DNA of 64,000 nucleotides, from contig CAKKRC010000028.1 of the NCBI GenBank assembly GCA_919902495.1, positions 1 to 64,000 on the forward strand, given 5' to 3'. The notes beneath the pieces were generated by a model that ran no database searches, was not told where the DNA came from, and saw only the letters and a program-made list of their open reading frames with translations. The first letter of the stretch is position 1. Each line of letters opens with the position of its first letter. Positions 34,873-42,802 of this stretch are shown one piece after another. The stretch is from Nitrospiria bacterium. GTDB lineage: Bacteria > Nitrospirota > UBA9217. A program made the translations under genes and the position numbers.

Positions 34873-34941
34873 TGGCAGAGATGGTGTTGCACTTGCTGTA
34901 TATGCTCGATGGCATACAGCAAGCAGCGGATCGGAGATAGA

Positions 34942-35937
34942 ATGAAGGCCTTAATGAAGTCGATTGCGGCGATCGTGATCATCGCCCTGCCCGCGTATGC
35001 GGTGGCCGACTATATCGGTCCAGAAGAAATAGCATCCTGGAAATGGGGAACGGCAGAAGATCAGATCGGGCCGGGCAGGGACCAGTGCGACATCGATTAC
35101 CATCCACTTTTAGCGGTCATGCCGGACGGAAGCATCTATATCAATGATATTGGCAACACTGCGCTGAAAATCTATACGAACGGTGTTCTTCAAAAGAAAT
35201 CGAAATCGAACTGCGATACGTTAAGAGTGATGGGCGTTCAAGGCTTGGAAGAGGGGCGAGGGGAAGTTACGTACAAACGATTATCAGAATACTCCACTGA
35301 AATAAAAGCAGTCTTTAAGGACAAAAATTACCAGTCTGGAACATTCTATAGAGACAAGTCTGGAAATATATATACCGTAGCCAGGAGAGAGGTTCGACGA
35401 TATAACAAAGAAGGATACTATGTGGGTAATTTATTGACAGCCACTGATGATCATACGGTGTATTACGCCGTAATCGAGCCGGGCGGCAAACGATCTGGTC
35501 CATACTCATACGCCGAACAGGCTATTGGGATAAGGAATCTTGTGATCGGTCCCGATGGCAATATTTACTGCGAAAAAAGGTCTCACGATGGGTTCCATCT
35601 TCTCAAATGGACATGGCGAGAGGCTCAGGAGCTTTACGGATTGCCTGACACTCCTCGCTACGTAGAAGCGTCCAGTTCCCCAAATGGAATTATAATCCGG
35701 TGGTGGGGAGTTCTTCAGGGCAACGAATCCATAACTGCATATGAGTTTCTCCGCTCGAAGAAATCAGGCACTTCATCCTATACTTCACTGGGTATCCTTC
35801 AGAGAAAAGATATTGCGGGCTTTGCGTCTTTCGAAGATAAGACTGCAGAAAAGGGGATCACATACTACTATCGGATGCGCTCCATCTCAGGAGATAAGTA
35901 TTCCGTATATTCGAACGAGGCCATCGGAAGGCGATAA
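34942..35937 (+). CDS. Secreted propeller-like protein with FN3-like C-terminus, paralog 2
   Basis: 331 residues. The ATG with GGAGATA upstream is preferred over an in-frame ATG 33 bases earlier. The signal peptide ends near YAVAD. It begins YIGPEEIASWKWGTAEDQIG, matching paralogs 1 and 3, but the propeller part is about 60 residues shorter. The C-terminal FN3-like domain ends ISGDKYSVYSNEAIGRR, nearly the same closing as paralog 1 (YSNEAIGSAR). It ends 11 bases before the third gene. Confidence 0.72.
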   Translation: MKALMKSIAAIVIIALPAYAVADYIGPEEIASWKWGTAEDQIGPGRDQCDIDYHPLLAVMPDGSIYINDIGNTALKIYTNGVLQKKSKSNCDTLRVMGVQGLEEGRGEVTYKRLSEYSTEIKAVFKDKNYQSGTFYRDKSGNIYTVARREVRRYNKEGYYVGNLLTATDDHTVYYAVIEPGGKRSGPYSYAEQAIGIRNLVIGPDGNIYCEKRSHDGFHLLKWTWREAQELYGLPDTPRYVEASSSPNGIIIRWWGVLQGNESITAYEFLRSKKSGTSSYTSLGILQRKDIAGFASFEDKTAEKGITYYYRMRSISGDKYSVYSNEAIGRR

Positions 35938-35948
35938 GGAGCATATTC

Positions 35949-37463
35949 ATGAGGAGACTTCTGCTGTCCTTGCTATTCGTTGTACTTGTCCGGCCTGTAC
36001 CTGTGTTAGCGGATTGGAGCGGTCCCGAGATTATCGTATCAGGCACATGGGGCGCTGCGGAAAATCAGTTTACGGTGGAGTCGACCGATATGGGTGATAT
36101 TTACCCTACAGAGTTTTTCGTGCTCGCTGACGGGGCCGTCATCATTCAGGAGGGGAAGCTCAAAGTGTACCGGAATGGAGCGTTTACAGGAGTACAGAAC
36201 TATGATGGGCACATCGAGTTCTGCGACCAGGCAATCGTGGTCGTGCCCGAGGGGCGGGAAGACGGTAAACCGGTTGACCCGGACATCTCGTACTATGACT
36301 CGGATGGTCGGCTGAAATGGAAAGTGGCAGCGAAAAAGTATTCCGGAAGTTTGAAATGGGTTGGACGGGATTGTACATTCTGGACGATGGATAAGGAGAA
36401 GATGTATCGCCGCTATTCGCCAGCAGGAGCACTACTGGAGACGAGACTTCATCGAAAAGAGATTCATCATGAGCGCCTGAACAACGGACAATATCGTACT
36501 ACAATTACCTATAATGAAATAGCGTATGTAATCACACGTAGAAATGAGTACGCCTATAATCGATATGTGCAGGATACGAATAAGCTGCTTTATGGGATTA
36601 AGGGCAATTCTGTTGATGTTCTCGATCAATGCGGCAAGATCATCGACACCTTGCAACTGCCGAAAGACATTAAATTCCAAGGCGGTGAAGACAACGACCA
36701 TGGCCGGTACCAGTTTGTTCACGATGAGTATGGAGAACCCTTCGTGGATGCTCACGGGAATATATATACCTGGAGGCGCACACCGGCAAGTTTTAGCATA
36801 CTCAAATGGTCCCGCCGAGCCGGGCCAGTCGCTTCGCCTGTCCCCGATGCTCCACTTGAGCCATTAGCTGTAACCGTTTCCTCCGGCCTGTACGTCACGT
36901 GGCGACAGTCGCCGCACGATCCCGGATGCGTTACCGGATATGACCTCAGCAGGGCCATTGACCGATGCGGACCCTATACAGCCCTGGCTAGGGTCGAGCG
37001 CGGTGTTCTGAAGTACAAGGACTCATCGGCGGACCCTGGAACGACATACCATTACCGAGTGAGATCCATTGCAGGAAAGATGCACTCCGCTTATGCAACG
37101 ACACCATCCTCCGTGAATACCGGCTGTCCGGGGCAAAGCCCCTATGAGATGATGCGCCGGTATTTTCAGGATAAAACATATTTTGCCGACAAAAGATCAT
37201 ATAGTCTAGGAGATATAGAGATGTGGAAAACCGACGGCGGAGTGTATTCCGATGTTGACAAGAAACTGATTGTAAAAGCTCTGCGCAATGAAATTTATGC
37301 ACGTCATGGCAGGGCATTTGAGAGTACGGAAATGATCAGGATATTCGAAGCAGTATCTTGGTACAAACAGAGAAACAATTTCTCTGATTCTGAGTTGAAC
37401 GAAATCGAGAGAAAGAATGTTGAGTTTATAGTGGGATATGAAAAAAAGATGGGGTGGAGATGA
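35949..37463 (+). CDS. Secreted propeller/FN3 protein with C-terminal YARHG domain, paralog 3
   Basis: 504 residues. Signal peptide to VLAD, then WSGPEIIVSGTWGAAENQF as in the paralogs, propeller-like repeats, and an FN3-like domain (HDPGCVTGYDLSRAI). It alone has an extra domain (residues about 405-500) with LRNEIYARHGRAF, EAVSWYKQRNNFSD and LNEIERKNVEFI, the YARHG module of extracellular proteins. AAGGAG lies 7 bases before the ATG and overlaps the end of the previous gene region, so all three are one transcript. Role unknown; cell-surface binding is plausible. Confidence 0.77.
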   Translation: MRRLLLSLLFVVLVRPVPVLADWSGPEIIVSGTWGAAENQFTVESTDMGDIYPTEFFVLADGAVIIQEGKLKVYRNGAFTGVQNYDGHIEFCDQAIVVVPEGREDGKPVDPDISYYDSDGRLKWKVAAKKYSGSLKWVGRDCTFWTMDKEKMYRRYSPAGALLETRLHRKEIHHERLNNGQYRTTITYNEIAYVITRRNEYAYNRYVQDTNKLLYGIKGNSVDVLDQCGKIIDTLQLPKDIKFQGGEDNDHGRYQFVHDEYGEPFVDAHGNIYTWRRTPASFSILKWSRRAGPVASPVPDAPLEPLAVTVSSGLYVTWRQSPHDPGCVTGYDLSRAIDRCGPYTALARVERGVLKYKDSSADPGTTYHYRVRSIAGKMHSAYATTPSSVNTGCPGQSPYEMMRRYFQDKTYFADKRSYSLGDIEMWKTDGGVYSDVDKKLIVKALRNEIYARHGRAFESTEMIRIFEAVSWYKQRNNFSDSELNEIERKNVEFIVGYEKKMGWR

Positions 37464-37494
37464 GGGAGGCCGTTATGGATCACCCGCAGTTCTG

Positions 37495-37635
37495 TTATTC
37501 TTCCGGCTCCGGAAAACACACCGGACAATAGGCCTCGCCCTCGTCCCGAGGGCAAACATGGCCTCACTCGGGGCAGCAGATGCAGTCCTGGACCGCCAGA
37601 CCGCAGGCATTGCAGATGCTTTCTTGCTCTTTCAT
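37495..37635 (-). CDS. Possible selenoprotein: 46-residue zinc-ribbon-like protein with in-frame UGA
   Basis: Too short for routine gene calls. Reading from the ATG at 37635 gives MKEQESICNACGLAVQDC then ICCPE, an in-frame TGA at 37564-37566, then GHVCPRDEGEAYCPVCFPE and TAA. If UGA is read as Sec, the protein has CxxC, CCPE-U-G and CxxC elements, with Sec at the second position of a CPxCG knuckle, also a CxxU redox pair. The start overlaps the methyltransferase stop (TGATG) and has GGAAGG upstream. A SECIS-like hairpin follows the UGA directly. A nonsense mutation of a Cys codon is the alternative. Confidence 0.5.
37531..37563 (-). promoter_or_regulatory. SECIS-like stem-loop directly after the UGA
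   Basis: Minus strand: GGCC, then GCCCTCG-GGA-CGAGGGC (7-bp perfect stem, loop begins with G), then GGCC pairing with the first GGCC. The loop starts 17 bases after the UGA, inside the 16-37 base window and loop rule described for bacterial SECIS elements. Confidence 0.5.
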
Positions 37636-38612
37636 CACAATCCCTTCCTTCCCGTGACCACCACCGTATCACCCAGGTCCTTCTTCGTGATCTTCCGGCA
37701 TCCCACCTTCTTCAGCCATGCGGTCATCTCGCGCGGCGTGTAGCTGCGCCCTTCCGGCGTATTTACGAGCATGTTCACGGAGAAGAGCGCGCCCGGCAGG
37801 GGAGATGCGCGGTCCTCGGCGAGGGTGAACTCGTGGACGGCGATGGTGCCCTTTGGGGCGAGCGCATCGTAGACCTTGCCCAGCAGGGCCAGGTTTTCGA
37901 GGGAACTGTGGGAGTGGAGTACCTGGCTCAGGAGGGCCAGGTCGTAGCCGTTTCCAATGTCGTCAAAATGGAAATCGCCTCCCCGGAAGGTGACGTTCTT
38001 TACGCCGGCCTTCCGGATCATCTCGTGGGCTATCTCGACGGTATTGGGAAGGTCGAAAAGAGTGACCTCGATCCCCCGTTCCGCGAGCGCGATGCCATAG
38101 GTCCCGGGCCCTCCGCCAAGGTCCAGGGCGCGCGTCACGCCGCGCAGGTCAAGCGCCTTGAGCACGCTCTCAACGCGAAGTACAGCGTTGTTATGCATTG
38201 CCCGGATAAAGACATCATGCTGCCTGCCGCCGGATCGGTTCGGCATGCCGGTCCTGACCACATCGTCGAGGCCGGACCAGTTCTTCCAGAGTATGTCCAG
38301 GTGGCGCAGCATGTCACCCTGGTACCAGGGGCTTTTCGGGAGCAGGAACTGCTTCGCCGTGGCGGTAAGCCGGTAGATGCCCCGCGATTTCCTGAGCAGC
38401 CCAAGGGCGGTGACCGCATCGAGCAGGATCTCAGTCGCCCGTGGATCTGTGTTCAGGATTTTGGCCAGTTCCGGAGCGGCCACACCTTTTCCCACATGTT
38501 CGAATATTCCCAGATTGTTCGCGGTCATCACCACCCGCGACGCACGGAACCCTCCCGAGATCCTTGCAAACTCCTGTACCTGTTTTGCGAACTTTTTGTC
38601 CATGGCCTTCAT
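37635..38612 (-). CDS. SAM-dependent O-methyltransferase, acetylserotonin-OMT family
   Basis: 325 residues. An N-terminal dimerisation winged helix (residues 10-95, with TDPRATEILLDAVTALGLL) precedes a class I Rossmann fold with the SAM-binding LDLGGGPGTYGIAL, the acidic strand ending VTLFDLPN and GGDFHFDDIGNGYDLALLSQ-type motif IV. Small-molecule O-methylation is typical; some relatives act in carotenoid, polyketide or tetrapyrrole pathways. The start overlaps the upstream YkgJ-type gene by ATGA, and the stop overlaps the small UGA-containing gene. The substrate is not evident. Confidence 0.88.
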   Translation of the reverse strand: MKAMDKKFAKQVQEFARISGGFRASRVVMTANNLGIFEHVGKGVAAPELAKILNTDPRATEILLDAVTALGLLRKSRGIYRLTATAKQFLLPKSPWYQGDMLRHLDILWKNWSGLDDVVRTGMPNRSGGRQHDVFIRAMHNNAVLRVESVLKALDLRGVTRALDLGGGPGTYGIALAERGIEVTLFDLPNTVEIAHEMIRKAGVKNVTFRGGDFHFDDIGNGYDLALLSQVLHSHSSLENLALLGKVYDALAPKGTIAVHEFTLAEDRASPLPGALFSVNMLVNTPEGRSYTPREMTAWLKKVGCRKITKKDLGDTVVVTGRKGL

Positions 38613-39007
38613 CCTTTCAGTTTGTCATAGCATTCGATCATGTCCTTCATGGCCCGGGAAAGCGCCCGCGCTTTTTTCTGCGGTCCGTCGTTCATGGCTT
38701 CGAGAAGCGGATCGCAGAAGTACCAGGTGCATTTGAACGGCCGGAGCCAGCGGGGATGGGCGCAGCCGCGCTCGCCGATCGCCTCGCAGGGGCCGTCCAG
38801 AGGTCGTGCCGGATCGCGTGCAGGGATGGCGGTTCCCAGGGCATTGAGATACAGAATGTCCCGCTCGCGGTAGATGCCGTGTTTCTGTCTGCAGCAAACG
38901 TCCGTGCAGACGGGACAGAGCTCCCGAGTGTACTCCTCGATAAGGGGAGAGCTTTCGATCATAAGCTGCTGCAGCATTCCGGCTGCATCGATACGGGACA
39001 GCGGCAT
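38609..39007 (-). CDS. YkgJ-type cysteine-cluster protein
   Basis: 132 residues; the ATG at 39007 has AAAGG 7 bases upstream. Cys residues cluster as ELCPVCTDVCCRQKHG, then GPCEAIGERGCAHP and RPFKCTWYFCDP. The pattern CxxCxxxCC ... C ... C ... CxxxxC resembles YkgJ/Fe-S or zinc binding CxxCxxCC proteins. It is cytoplasmic. Translational coupling (ATGA) to the methyltransferase suggests they work together, with a metal- or Fe-S-dependent step as one possibility. Confidence 0.72.
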   Translation of the reverse strand: MPLSRIDAAGMLQQLMIESSPLIEEYTRELCPVCTDVCCRQKHGIYRERDILYLNALGTAIPARDPARPLDGPCEAIGERGCAHPRWLRPFKCTWYFCDPLLEAMNDGPQKKARALSRAMKDMIECYDKLKG

Positions 39008-39037
39008 GGAAGACCTTTCATTACTGAAACGGCAGAT

Positions 39038-39185
39038 GTAACCACAGATGGACACGGATAGACACAGGTACTGAAAAGTTAAGAACTAGTACTGCACAAA
39101 ATCCTTGACCAAAAGTCAGATGACATAACTTTGTCTGAAGCTGTCGCATGAAACCGTGTTTATCTGTGTTAATCCGTGGTAAAAA
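39038..39185. repeat. Palindromic repeat, CACAGATGGACACGG type
   Basis: GTAACCACAGATGGACACGG at the left and GTGTTTATCTGTGTTAATCC then GTGGT at the right. Related in style to the 9-bp-period family; separates ykgJ-type gene and ctaB. Confidence 0.75.
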
Positions 39186-39198
39186 AAGTCTTTCCGGT

Positions 39199-40062
39199 TC
39201 AACCTCTCGAAAGGAAGGAATCGAACACGGCAAGAAGCATGAACAGGAGGATAAAGATATTTACGCGCCTGAAGGCGGGGCGCAGGGCTGTGGCTGCGGT
39301 GTCCTGAATGATGATGCCGAACCCTGATCCGGAGATCCATACTGCCATAATGACTAGGAAGGCATAGGCGAAGGGGGAACGGACAATGCCGAAGAGGGGC
39401 ATGGCCAGACTGGCGACCGCCGCCGCGGCGATCCAGAGAAGAGTGATCCTCGCCAACAGTTCCTGCGGAATGATCGACGTAAGGGTCGGGAGACCGGCCT
39501 GCTCATACTGCGCGGCGTTACGCAGAAGCAACAGCCAGAAGTGGGGGATCTGCCAGAGGAAGAACAGCATGGCAAGGGCGAAGATCCGGGGATCGGCAAT
39601 ATGTCCGCCGCCCGCCAGCCACCCCATGACAGGCGGGAGCGCACCGACCAACGCCCCGGGAACAGCGGCAAAGGCCGTCATCCGCTTGAGCGGCGTATAC
39701 AGGCCGTTGTACCAAAGGAGGGCAAGAGAGCCGAACATGACTGATGTCCAGCCCAGGGCGGCGAGCAGCAAAAGGCCCGAGAGGATAAGCACAACCGAAG
39801 CAACAAGTACGTGTACGGAGGTCATAGCCCCCGCGGGAAGCGGACGGAGACAGGTGCGCTCCATCATCGCGTCGAGGTCGCGGTCCTGAAACTGGTTCAG
39901 AGCAGAGGCGCCGCAGGCAAGGAGAAAGACACCCGCCGCCAGTAAGACGGCAGGCCACACCGATGTCGAGCCGGTGAGCACGTATCCCGTGAGGCTGGAA
40001 CAGGTCGCGAACAGGGAGATGGGCAGCCGGCAGAGATTAAAATATGCTGTGACGGTTTTCAT
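39199..40062 (-). CDS. ctaB: Protoheme IX farnesyltransferase (heme O synthase)
   Basis: 287 residues, UbiA superfamily with about nine membrane helices. The first Asp-rich motif is NQFQDRDLDAMMERT with RPLPAG following; YNGLYTPLKR and the second motif region PHFWLLLL are as in CtaB/CyoE. It farnesylates heme B to heme O for the oxidase. It is the last gene of the cox cluster on this strand, about 90 bases after coxB with a palindromic repeat between. Confidence 0.93.
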   Translation of the reverse strand: MKTVTAYFNLCRLPISLFATCSSLTGYVLTGSTSVWPAVLLAAGVFLLACGASALNQFQDRDLDAMMERTCLRPLPAGAMTSVHVLVASVVLILSGLLLLAALGWTSVMFGSLALLWYNGLYTPLKRMTAFAAVPGALVGALPPVMGWLAGGGHIADPRIFALAMLFFLWQIPHFWLLLLRNAAQYEQAGLPTLTSIIPQELLARITLLWIAAAAVASLAMPLFGIVRSPFAYAFLVIMAVWISGSGFGIIIQDTAATALRPAFRRVNIFILLFMLLAVFDSFLSRG

Positions 40063-40068
40063 TATTCC

Positions 40069-40152
40069 CCCTCACCCTAGCCCTCTCCCGCGAGGGGAGA
40101 GGATACGATACGATCACCCTCCCTTAATTGGAGGGATGAAGGGAGGGTGAAG
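40069..40152. repeat. Palindromic repeat, CCCTCTCCC-GGGAGAGG type
   Basis: CCCTCACCCTAGCCCTCTCCC-like left half (40070-40090) with GAGGGGAGAGG, then CACCCTCCC facing GGGAGGGTG at 40142-40150. Occupies the coxB-ctaB gap. Confidence 0.75.
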
Positions 40153-41070
40153 TTAATGCAGGCCCTTCATGTACTCAACCAGCGCGTCGATCTCAGCATC
40201 CTTGAGGACCCCTTTCTGCGACGGCATGATGGGGGGGAATCCCTTCACCACATCCGCCTGGGGATCGACCAGGGACTTGCGGAGATAAGCGTCAGTTGCC
40301 GTGATCTCGCGTTCCTTGCCGCCCGTCAGCACCGTAACACGATGGCCGGAGACTCCCTTCAGGGTAGGTCCCACCTTGGGCGAACCATCAATGCTGTGGC
40401 AGGCTGAACAGCCCTTGTCCGCAAACAGTTTAACTCCGTCCGGACCCGATCTGCCGTCAGACGCCTTCCCGGTCGCCCCGCGGTACCAGGCATTGAAATC
40501 TTGCTCCGACATGACCTCGACCTTGGTGACCATTGCCGAGTGGCCCATGCCGCAGTATTCGGTGCAGAAGAGGTCGTAGGACCCGGTGAGCTCGGGCTGG
40601 AACCAAAGATAGTTCTCCCTGCCGGGAACGGCATCCTCTTTCACGCGAAAGGCAGGGATCGAGAGGCTGTGCAGGACGTCCGACGACGTGATGGCGAGCT
40701 TCACCGGCTGGTTCACCGGCACCTTCAGTACCTCGCTCGTGGCGCCGTTCTCATACGTGAAGCGCCATGACCACATGCGCGCGGTGACCTTCACCAGCAT
40801 GGCGTCCTGCGGCACGGTGCGCATATACACGAAGCCCTTCCAGCCGACCCAGAAGATGGCGAGCACCAGGAGTGTGGGGATCACCGTCCAGACGATCTCG
40901 AGGGCCAGGTTGCCCTCGATGTTCTCGGCATGCGGATGCTTCGACCTCCGGTACCGGACGGCGAAGTAGACCATCGCGCCGGTGACGCCGACCAGCAGGA
41001 CGAGCGATATCCCCATGATGAACAGGAATACGCTGTCGACCGAGCTTGAGAGATTTGTCCAGCCGTGCAT
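40153..41070 (-). CDS. coxB: Cytochrome c oxidase subunit II with fused cytochrome c (caa3 type)
   Basis: 305 residues. Two N-terminal membrane helices, then a cupredoxin domain with CuA ligands: His in VLHSLSIPAF and the CTEYCGMGHSAM motif. Residues about 205-305 are a class I cytochrome c with CSACH and the Met ligand in FPPIMPSQKG. It accepts electrons from soluble carriers and passes them to CoxA. Genes for subunits I, III and IV and the Sco and CtaB assembly factors are in the same cluster. Confidence 0.95.
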   Translation of the reverse strand: MHGWTNLSSSVDSVFLFIMGISLVLLVGVTGAMVYFAVRYRRSKHPHAENIEGNLALEIVWTVIPTLLVLAIFWVGWKGFVYMRTVPQDAMLVKVTARMWSWRFTYENGATSEVLKVPVNQPVKLAITSSDVLHSLSIPAFRVKEDAVPGRENYLWFQPELTGSYDLFCTEYCGMGHSAMVTKVEVMSEQDFNAWYRGATGKASDGRSGPDGVKLFADKGCSACHSIDGSPKVGPTLKGVSGHRVTVLTGGKEREITATDAYLRKSLVDPQADVVKGFPPIMPSQKGVLKDAEIDALVEYMKGLH

Positions 41071-41089
41071 AAGAACCTCAGATCATTGG

Positions 41090-41200
41090 AAATAGCAAAT
41101 ATTAAATTGGAAATTGGAACTTGGAACTTGAAGACCTGTCCAAAGAGTCTTCCTTAACTTTGAAATTTCCAATCTGCAATTTTCAACTTACAATCCCTTC
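41090..41200. repeat. TTGGAAATTGGAACTTGG palindromic repeat
   Basis: TTGGAAATTGGAACTTGGAA at 41105-41127 faces AAATTTCCAATCTGCAATTT at 41161-41183. In the coxB to coxD gap. Confidence 0.65.
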
Positions 41201-41218
41201 GGCGAGCCAGCCCAAGGG

Positions 41219-41503
41219 CTACCTGTACCACACATCCACGAACGTCAGCCCGATGATGACCGCGAGAGTGATGATCGGGACCAGCAGGAGAAGTTTCAGG
41301 AGACGTTTTTCATACTTCAGGTGCATGAAGTACCACAGCACGAAACCGGCCTTGATCGAAGCGATCATGATGGCCGTGAACGTACTGAACGCGCCGAGGT
41401 CCGCCTTCGCGACCGTGACCGTCACCGCCGTCAGCATGAGCAGCACGATCCAGACGGATACAAAGGTCTTCGTTGGGACGATATGTTTATCCTGTTCGTT
41501 CAT
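41219..41503 (-). CDS. coxD: Cytochrome c oxidase subunit IV (CoxD/CtaF-like)
   Basis: 94 residues with three hydrophobic segments. The sequence TKTFVSVWIVLLMLTAVTVT, then SIKAGFVLWYFMHLKYEKRL, is typical of the prokaryotic cytochrome c oxidase subunit IV family (the W-Y-F-M-H-L-K motif). An upstream in-frame extension to 41956 runs through another gene and repeat sequence and is rejected. No strong ribosome site is seen at the chosen ATG. Confidence 0.88.
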   Translation of the reverse strand: MNEQDKHIVPTKTFVSVWIVLLMLTAVTVTVAKADLGAFSTFTAIMIASIKAGFVLWYFMHLKYEKRLLKLLLLVPIITLAVIIGLTFVDVWYR

Positions 41504-41538
41504 GATGTATTGGCGCTTGACCCCTGACCCTTCTGTTC

Positions 41539-41820
41539 CTATTCCAGCGCTTCCCCGCAATGTCCGCACCGTGCCGGAGTGAGGAGCGTCCACCGGTACA
41601 GGTCCATTCCGAGCAGCTTCATCGGCTTGAGCAGCAAGGGCATCCTGCACTTCGGACAGCGGTTGATGAACGCGGCGAGAATGTAGATCACGACGCCCGC
41701 CAGCAAGTATCCCATGACCATGAGGTGACCCGCCTGGAATCCCCAGACGCCGAATCCCATGAGGAAGAAGCCGACGACCCAGACAAGCAAAACGATCCCG
41801 TGTATCGTGCGACGGCTCAT
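41539..41820 (-). CDS. Small membrane protein with C-terminal zinc ribbon, cox cluster
   Basis: 93 residues. Two adjacent membrane helices (residues 6-28 and 31-50) are followed by a four-cysteine ribbon, CPKC ... CGHC, separated by 32 residues. It lies between coxC and coxD in the same orientation. I do not recognise a named family. Position suggests an accessory or assembly role in the oxidase, perhaps sensing or delivering metal; this is inference. Confidence 0.7.
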   Translation of the reverse strand: MSRRTIHGIVLLVWVVGFFLMGFGVWGFQAGHLMVMGYLLAGVVIYILAAFINRCPKCRMPLLLKPMKLLGMDLYRWTLLTPARCGHCGEALE

Positions 41821-41849
41821 GTTGTTGAACCCTTGCGCCTTTCAAGAAC

Positions 41850-41990
41850 AAACCATAATGGAACCACGGGTCCCGAAAGACAACAGCACCCTCACCCCTG
41901 CCCCTCCCCCTCAGGGGGAGGGAAAAAGGGCGGGGGTTGTTCTTGCCGGGACACACAGATGAACACGGAATTGATACTTACTGAATACGT
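41850..41990. repeat. Nested palindromic repeats between coxC and the zinc-ribbon gene
   Basis: An outer pair, CCACGGGTCCCG near 41861 and GGGACACACAGATG at 41948, encloses a CCCTCACCCC ... CCCTCCCCCTCAGGGGGAGG palindrome at 41889-41925. One repeat family appears inserted in another. Confidence 0.65.
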
Positions 41991-42045
41991 CTTAAACCGT
42001 GTGCGGCGGAGCCGCCAGTGGTTATAACGCCCTGCTCTGCCTGAT

Positions 42046-42663
42046 CTAGGTGATCAGATAGAACAGCGGAAACAGGTATATCCAGATAAGGTCCACGAGA
42101 TGCCAGTAGAGTCCCGCGTTCTCCAGCTTGACATAGTCCGCGCCGGTGATCCTCTGCCGCATGGTCAAGGTCAGCATGATCCCGATGAGGACAAGGCCCA
42201 CGACGACGTGGATCCCGTGGAGTCCGGTCATAACGTAGTAAAGACCGTAAAACAGGATCTCACCGTGACTCCGCGTCAACAGTTCGGGGGCGTTCGGATA
42301 CAGTCCTTCATGGATATGGCCGCTCCACTCAAAATACTTGTTCACGAGAAAGACAAGGCCCAGCACGATCGTAGCGGACTGCAGCAGGACCGATCGCCTG
42401 CTGTTCCCGCGACGGAGCGCCGAGATGGAGAGCGCCATGGTCAGGCTGCTCGTGAGCAGGATGACCGTATTGACCGTTCCGAGGACGACGCTCAGCCCGG
42501 CCGCGGCAGCATGGAAGTCCTGCGGATACATCGACCGGTACACGGAATAGACCAGGAACAGCCCGCCGAAGAGAAGTATCTCCGTGAACAGGAAGAGCCA
42601 CATGCCGAGTTTGGAGCCGGCGTAGTCCTTGTGGGGCGATGCTGTTTGAGCGATATCGTTCAT
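42046..42663 (-). CDS. coxC: Cytochrome c oxidase subunit III
   Basis: 205 residues with five membrane helices, the short five-helix form seen in many bacterial oxidases. KLGMWLFLFTEILLFGGLF, the central NKYFEWSGHIHEGLYP and the late LHGIHVVVGLVLIG and YWHLVDLIWIYLFPLFYL segments are diagnostic. It stabilises CoxA and the proton-uptake pathway. Confidence 0.93.
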   Translation of the reverse strand: MNDIAQTASPHKDYAGSKLGMWLFLFTEILLFGGLFLVYSVYRSMYPQDFHAAAAGLSVVLGTVNTVILLTSSLTMALSISALRRGNSRRSVLLQSATIVLGLVFLVNKYFEWSGHIHEGLYPNAPELLTRSHGEILFYGLYYVMTGLHGIHVVVGLVLIGIMLTLTMRQRITGADYVKLENAGLYWHLVDLIWIYLFPLFYLIT

Positions 42664-42671
42664 AGATCAAC

Positions 42672-42802
42672 GTCTACCACGGAGACACGGAGTCACGGAG
42701 AAAAATCAATAGCAGGTCTTAAGATCACTACTGGTTTTCATCCGTGTCCATCTGTGTTCATCTGTGGTTAATAGCTGTATGTTTTTCTTTATATCTCCGT
42801 GG
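42672..42802. repeat. Nested palindromic repeats between coxA and coxC
   Basis: CCACGGAGACACGGAGTCACGGAG at 42675 (units of about 8-9 bp) faces CTCCGTGG at 42795; a second pair, ATCCGTGTCCATCTGTG, lies inside at 42740. The outer right arm runs into the coxA stop codon. Confidence 0.72.

Noticed and set aside
37304-37672. 122-codon minus-strand frame overlapping the third secreted paralog
   Set aside because: It overlaps the YARHG coding end and reads the small Cys-rich gene in the wrong frame; the 37495-37635 reading is better supported.
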